Assembly: GCA_964643485.1 (NCBI GenBank)
Contig: CAZXRA010000306.1
Location: 1-46,497 of the forward strand
DNA length: 46,497 nucleotides
Reading direction: 5' to 3'
DNA from: Iamia sp964643485
GTDB taxonomy: Bacteria > Actinomycetota > Acidimicrobiia > Acidimicrobiales > Iamiaceae
The notes under the pieces were generated by a model, which made no database searches, was not told the origin of the DNA, and saw nothing but the letters and a program-made list of their open reading frames with translations. Shown in pieces: positions 44,451 to 46,497 of this stretch. The first letter of the stretch is position 1, and every line of letters starts with the position of its first letter. A program made the translations under genes and the position numbers.

Positions 44451-45725
44451 GTGGCCACCGACATCCTCGACGTGCTCCGCACCAAGCGGGACGGGGGCAC
44501 CCTCACCGACGAGCAGATCCGCTTCGTGCTCGACGGCTTCACCGCCGGCACCGTGGCCGACGAGCAGATGGCCGCCCTGTGCATGGCCATCGTGTTCCAG
44601 GGCCTGTCCCCCGCCGAGCTGTCGACGTGGACGCAGGTGATGCTCGACTCCGGGGTGCGCCTCGACCTCTCCGGGGTGGGCCGGCCCACCGTCGACACGC
44701 ACTCGCCGGGCGGGGTGGGCGACAAGGTGTCGCTGATCCTTGTCCCCCTCGTCGCCGCTTGCGGGGCCGCCGTCCCCCAGCTCGCCGGGCGGGGCCTGGG
44801 CCACACCGGCGGCACGCTCGACAAGCTGGAAGCCATCCCCGGATGGTCGCCCCACCTGCCCCTCGACCAGATGCGGGAGGTGCTGTCCACCGTCGGCGGC
44901 GTGATCTGCGGGGCGGGCGACGACCTGGCCCCGGCCGACCGCCGCCTCTACGCCCTGCGCGACGTGACGGCCACGGTGGAGGCCATCCCCCTCATCGCCT
45001 CGTCGATCATGGCCAAGAAGATCGCGTCGGGCACCGCGGCTCTCGTGCTGGACGTGAAGGTGGGCTCGGGGGCGTTCCTGCCCGAGGTCGACCGGGCCCG
45101 GGAGCTGGCCGCCGCCATGGTCGGGCTGGGCCGTGACCACGGGGTGCGCACCGTGGCCCTGCTGACCGCCATGGACGCGCCGCTCGGTCGGGCCTGCGGC
45201 AACGCCCTGGAGGTGACCGAGTCGATCGAGGTGCTCCAGGGCGGCGGGCCCGACGACCTGCGGGAGGTGACGCTGGCCCTGGCCCGGGAGATGGTCGAGC
45301 TGGCCGGCCTCGACGCCGACCCGGCCGCCGTGCTGGCTTCGGGCCGGGCTCTCGACGTGTTCGACGCCATGGTCCGGGCCCAGGGCGGCGATCCCGAGGC
45401 TCCCCTCCCTGCTGCCCCCGAGGTGGTGCCGGTGCCCGCTCCGTCGTCGGGCTACCTGGCCCGCCTCGATGCCCGGCCCGTGGGCGTGGCCGCCTGGCGG
45501 CTCGGTGCCGGTCGGGCTCGCAAAGAGGATCCGGTCAGTCCGGCCGCCGGCATCGTGTGCCTGGCCAAGCCGGGTGACCAGGTGGAGGCCGGCGCCCCCG
45601 TCCTGGAACTGCACGTCGACGACCCCGACCGCCTCGACGGTGCCCTGGCCGCCCTCGACGGCGCCATCGACGTCACCGCCGAGCCGCCCCCACCTCGCCC
45701 CCTCGTCATCGACCGCATCGCCTGA
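44451..45725 (+). CDS. deoA: Pyrimidine-nucleoside (thymidine) phosphorylase
   Basis: A 424-residue enzyme splitting thymidine/uridine with phosphate to free base and (deoxy)ribose 1-phosphate. Seen: MAALCMAIVFQGLSPAEL, the phosphate-binding THSPGGVGDKVSLILVPLVA, GRGLGHTGGTLDKLEAIPGW, the substrate loop MAKKIASGTAALVLDVKVG and the C-terminal PAAGIVCLAKPGDQVEAGAP domain. Length is normal. The start is GTG at 44451. Last gene of the nucleoside operon; whether it is DeoA or the broader Pdp cannot be decided. Confidence 0.94.
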   Translation: MATDILDVLRTKRDGGTLTDEQIRFVLDGFTAGTVADEQMAALCMAIVFQGLSPAELSTWTQVMLDSGVRLDLSGVGRPTVDTHSPGGVGDKVSLILVPLVAACGAAVPQLAGRGLGHTGGTLDKLEAIPGWSPHLPLDQMREVLSTVGGVICGAGDDLAPADRRLYALRDVTATVEAIPLIASSIMAKKIASGTAALVLDVKVGSGAFLPEVDRARELAAAMVGLGRDHGVRTVALLTAMDAPLGRACGNALEVTESIEVLQGGGPDDLREVTLALAREMVELAGLDADPAAVLASGRALDVFDAMVRAQGGDPEAPLPAAPEVVPVPAPSSGYLARLDARPVGVAAWRLGAGRARKEDPVSPAAGIVCLAKPGDQVEAGAPVLELHVDDPDRLDGALAALDGAIDVTAEPPPPRPLVIDRIA

Positions 45726-45755
45726 GGCGACCGACACGACGAGCATCGGGTGACG

Positions 45756-46058
45756 TCACCGCGATCCGGAAGAAGTCGTCACCTCGCGAGACGAAGGGGC
45801 GGTGCGGGCGTGGTCGCCGAGGCTCTCGGCCATCCAGGTCGCGTCGTGGGCGATGGCTTCGTCGAGGGGGCGGGCTGTCGGTGACCAGTGGACGACGGCG
45901 GCCAGGTGGTTGAGGGCCAGGGCGATGCGCGTCGCCGCCTCGGGCTCGAGGATGAGGCCGCCGGTGGCCGGGTCGATCTCGAGGCGCAGGGCCCGGGTGG
46001 CCGGGTCGGGCGGGGGGGCCTCAGAGGCGGACGGGCAGGGGTGAGTACCGTGACTCAT
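45756..46058 (-). CDS. Small protein of unknown function
   Basis: A 100-residue acidic protein. I see no known domain. The centre (RALRLEIDPATGGLILEPEA, then ATRIALALNHLAAVVHWSPT) suggests a strand pair followed by helices; the N-terminus has His, Cys and Pro. The start ATG at 46058 has AAGGAG about nine bases upstream. The bases before the start (TGCTGAC) are the same as before the diiron protein gene, although the two are not neighbours. It ends 30 bp after deoA, convergently. A hairpin lies in its upstream region. Confidence 0.65.
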   Translation of the reverse strand: MSHGTHPCPSASEAPPPDPATRALRLEIDPATGGLILEPEAATRIALALNHLAAVVHWSPTARPLDEAIAHDATWMAESLGDHARTAPSSREVTTSSGSR

Positions 46059-46090
46059 GTCAGCATCTCCTTCAGGGTTGTTGCTGGCCG

Positions 46091-46122
46091 GGCCCCGGGG
46101 TGTTCTCAGCACCGCCGGGGCC
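46091..46122. terminator. Strong GC hairpin, possible terminator or leader structure
   Basis: GGCCCCGGGGTG-TTCTCAG-CACCGCCGGGGCC pairs over twelve base pairs with a single bulged C. On the plus strand it is followed by GCTGCTTT. It could stop read-through from the nucleoside operon, or be a 5' leader structure of the small minus-strand gene, whose start is 33 nt away. Confidence 0.45.
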
Positions 46123-46367
46123 GCTGCTTTGTGGGTGAGACCGACGGTCCCACGCCGGTGGGGTGGTGTCAACGACCGTTTGCGAGTTTCTCGGAAGCGG
46201 TGAAGCCCCCGTCCTCATCCGCTCGGCCTCGCCTGGGTTCGCCACCGAACCCTTCTGGTCGCCGAGGCCGGCCTGTCGCAGGAGGTCACGGACCCGACTG
46301 AACTCGTCCGCCGCGTGTGGCTTGGCCTCGGGGTGAAGTTGCAGGTTTCGCTGTCGCACCGGTTGCG

Positions 46368-46373
46368 TACGCT
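46368..46373 (+). promoter_or_regulatory. -10 box of the partial HNH gene
   Basis: TACGCT, exactly seven bases before ATG 46381, with no ribosome-binding site: a leaderless start. Confidence 0.5.
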
Positions 46374-46380
46374 TGTTCGT

Positions 46381-46497
46381 ATGAGTTGTTCCGGGTTCGC
46401 CGGGGCGGTCGCCGAGATCGAGCGGCGGGCCGTGGCGCTGGCCACTGAACTTGATCCTGAGGCGGTGCCGCTGTGTGAGGCGGGCCGCCTGCACGAC
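46381..46497 (+). CDS. N-terminus of a 13E12/DUF222-type HNH protein (cut by window end)
   Basis: The ATG at 46381 opens 39 codons that run off the window. The protein begins MSCSGFAGAVAEIERR and continues VALATELDPEAVPLCEAGRL, matching the typical N-terminus of DUF222/13E12 proteins (a helix, then LDPDAVPL and a leucine-rich helix). A full-length copy would have DUF222 followed by an HNH nuclease motif, as partly preserved at 7590-8428. A TACGCT box lies seven bases upstream. Confidence 0.65.
   Translation, partial: MSCSGFAGAVAEIERRAVALATELDPEAVPLCEAGRLHD

Larger units (their letters stand above)
46059..46380. other. Intergenic region with hairpin and HNH promoter
   Basis: This 322-bp gap separates the small gene (minus) from the partial HNH gene (plus). 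It holds a strong hairpin (46091-46122) and a -10 box at 46368-46373. The minus strand is open across much of it (KPHAADEFSRVRDLLRQAGL), but I do not recognise this as a gene. Confidence 0.5.

Noticed and set aside
46072..46494. 140-residue minus-strand frame at the right edge
   Set aside because: Part of it looks protein-like, but it overlaps the well-supported DUF222 N-terminus and its promoter, and no family is recognisable.

Overview
The window is a high-GC, gene-dense piece of an actinobacterial chromosome. The order mec-cysM-murI-rph-rdgB matches the mycobacterial block (mec-cysO-cysM-Rv1337-murI-Rv1339-rphA-Rv1341, recalled from memory). CarD, an actinobacterial-type tmRNA, 13E12/DUF222-type HNH proteins, many GTG starts, TANNNT -10 boxes directly before start codons and a fused Liv-type importer also fit. 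A member of Acidimicrobiia is my best guess, but that is inference. No rRNA, tRNA, insertion sequence, prophage or CRISPR array was found.

Layout: (1) 0.2-4.6 kb, minus strand: mec, cysM, an SGNH hydrolase, murI, rph, rdgB. (2) 4.6-8.4 kb: smpB, a truncated AMP-binding protein, ssrA (tmRNA), a DHFR-like reductase and a frameshifted HNH gene. (3) 8.5-11.5 kb: a fluoride riboswitch with crcB, a transglutaminase-like protein, a stand-alone LigD-type polymerase and a winged-helix protein. (4) 11.55-17.4 kb: an Mrp cation/proton antiporter operon (mrpA with fused mrpB, then C, D, E, F, G) preceded by a 13-codon His/Arg-rich leader ORF. (5) 17.4-24.4 kb, minus strand: a three-gene importer made of a LivH-LivM fusion, an MFS-LivF-LivG fusion and a substrate-binding protein. 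(6) 24.5-29.1 kb: fatty-acid desaturase, carD, a DUF35 protein and thiolase pair, and a divergent cytochrome P450. (7) 29.1-31.9 kb, minus strand: prfB, ftsE, ftsX. (8) 32.0-36.6 kb: a STAS-like protein, a PAS histidine kinase, a REC-HATPase fusion, a VOC protein, an unknown protein and an enoyl-CoA hydratase homologue. (9) 36.7-38.6 kb, minus strand: a TetR regulator, a leader ORF ending in cysteine and a ferritin-like diiron protein. (10) 38.7-45.7 kb: a nucleoside importer (BMP lipoprotein, double ATPase, two permeases) with cytidine deaminase and pyrimidine-nucleoside phosphorylase. (11) The right edge: a small unknown gene and the first 39 codons of a second 13E12-type protein.

Three themes stand out. 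The importer fuses an MFS carrier to both of its ATPases, and a 17-bp operator pattern (TTGCA-N7-TGCAA) occurs before it and between the thiolase and P450 genes, suggesting one regulon linking uptake to catabolism. Many genes have a -10 box 6-10 nt before the start codon, so their mRNAs are probably leaderless. Two genes with little or no Shine-Dalgarno sequence (mrpA and the unknown gene at 35207) are each preceded by a leaderless mini-ORF whose stop overlaps the next start, suggesting ribosome delivery by termination-reinitiation; a third leader ORF, ending in cysteine, precedes the diiron protein. Convergent genes are packed so tightly that several overlap or abut at their stop codons.
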